64,000 bases of DNA from Petrosia ficiformis (lineage: Eukaryota; Porifera; Demospongiae; Haplosclerida; Petrosiidae). The translations under genes and the position numbers were made by a program. Of the stretch, positions 63,894 to 64,000 are shown piece by piece. The number at the start of each line of letters is the position of its first letter. Positions within the stretch are counted from its first letter, which is position 1. The notes below the pieces were generated by a model. That model was not told the origin of the DNA. It searched no databases and saw only the letters and a list, made by a program, of their open reading frames with translations. The stretch covers positions 930,001-994,000 of the forward strand of contig OX345637.1 of NCBI GenBank assembly GCA_947044365.1, read 5' to 3'.

Positions 63894-64000
63894 CTGTAGT
63901 CCTTCTGCATTTTGTAGCAATTTTTCCATTTCGCCAGGTGGTCTTTCATGAAGAAAATCGATTCCAAGTGTCTCCTCTACCCATTCAAGAAGCTCATTAG
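63894..64000 (-). CDS. Spectrin-type exon, running off the window
   Basis: Reads NELLEWVEETLGIDFLHERP, GEMEKLLQNAEGLQ to a GTAATA donor in phase 0. This is close in style to LLLWLQETVAELE (9140-9241) of the minus-strand gene. It is intact and is probably an upstream exon of the same spectrin-like gene or of a close paralogue. Confidence 0.6.

Overview
The window is AT-rich animal nuclear DNA. Genes are split into many short exons with GT..AG introns of roughly 60 to 1,500 bp, and there are TATA boxes, dense foldback and terminal-inverted-repeat elements, and microsatellites. The gene families (fibrinogen-related proteins, Death-fold proteins, spectrin-repeat proteins, spastin-type AAA ATPases) and the compact exons suggest a demosponge such as Amphimedon. 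That assignment is inference; no marker gene was available to prove it.

Layout. (1) 1-5.5 kb: part of a tandem array of fibrinogen-domain (FReD) genes, with two 3' remnants and one complete three-exon gene (3864-4831). (2) 6.1-19.5 kb, minus strand: fourteen exons of a large spectrin-repeat-like gene with an acidic linker. Its introns are filled with palindromic elements, hAT-like elements and simple repeats. (3) 19.5-57 kb, plus strand: a cluster of three paralogous genes encoding a spastin-like AAA ATPase. Copy A (21946-33457) encodes a Cys-rich N-terminal module, a coiled coil, a Death-like domain and the AAA motor. Copy B (38120-41858) has the best-conserved motor, and an upstream exon at 35138-35546 may supply a CARD-like N-terminus. 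Copy C (45350-56311) has the N-terminal module, a coiled coil and the motor, but no Death exon. Copies A and C each carry one frame lesion. (4) 57-60 kb: a TPR exon on the plus strand and two damaged spectrin-type exons on the minus strand. (5) 61-62 kb: a second complete FReD gene with a matching promoter. (6) 63.9-64 kb: an intact spectrin-type exon that runs off the window.

Most notable: a Death-domain/spastin-AAA fusion family with changing N-terminal modules, which I do not recognise as a described system. Also notable, the 37-kb block holding this cluster lies between two exons of a PP5-like TPR gene whose splice phases match, and between exons of the minus-strand spectrin-like gene. 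The cluster therefore appears to have entered or grown inside pre-existing introns, unless the assembly is wrong. Exon boundaries come from reading splice sites, frame and paralogue comparison by eye, without transcripts or database searches.
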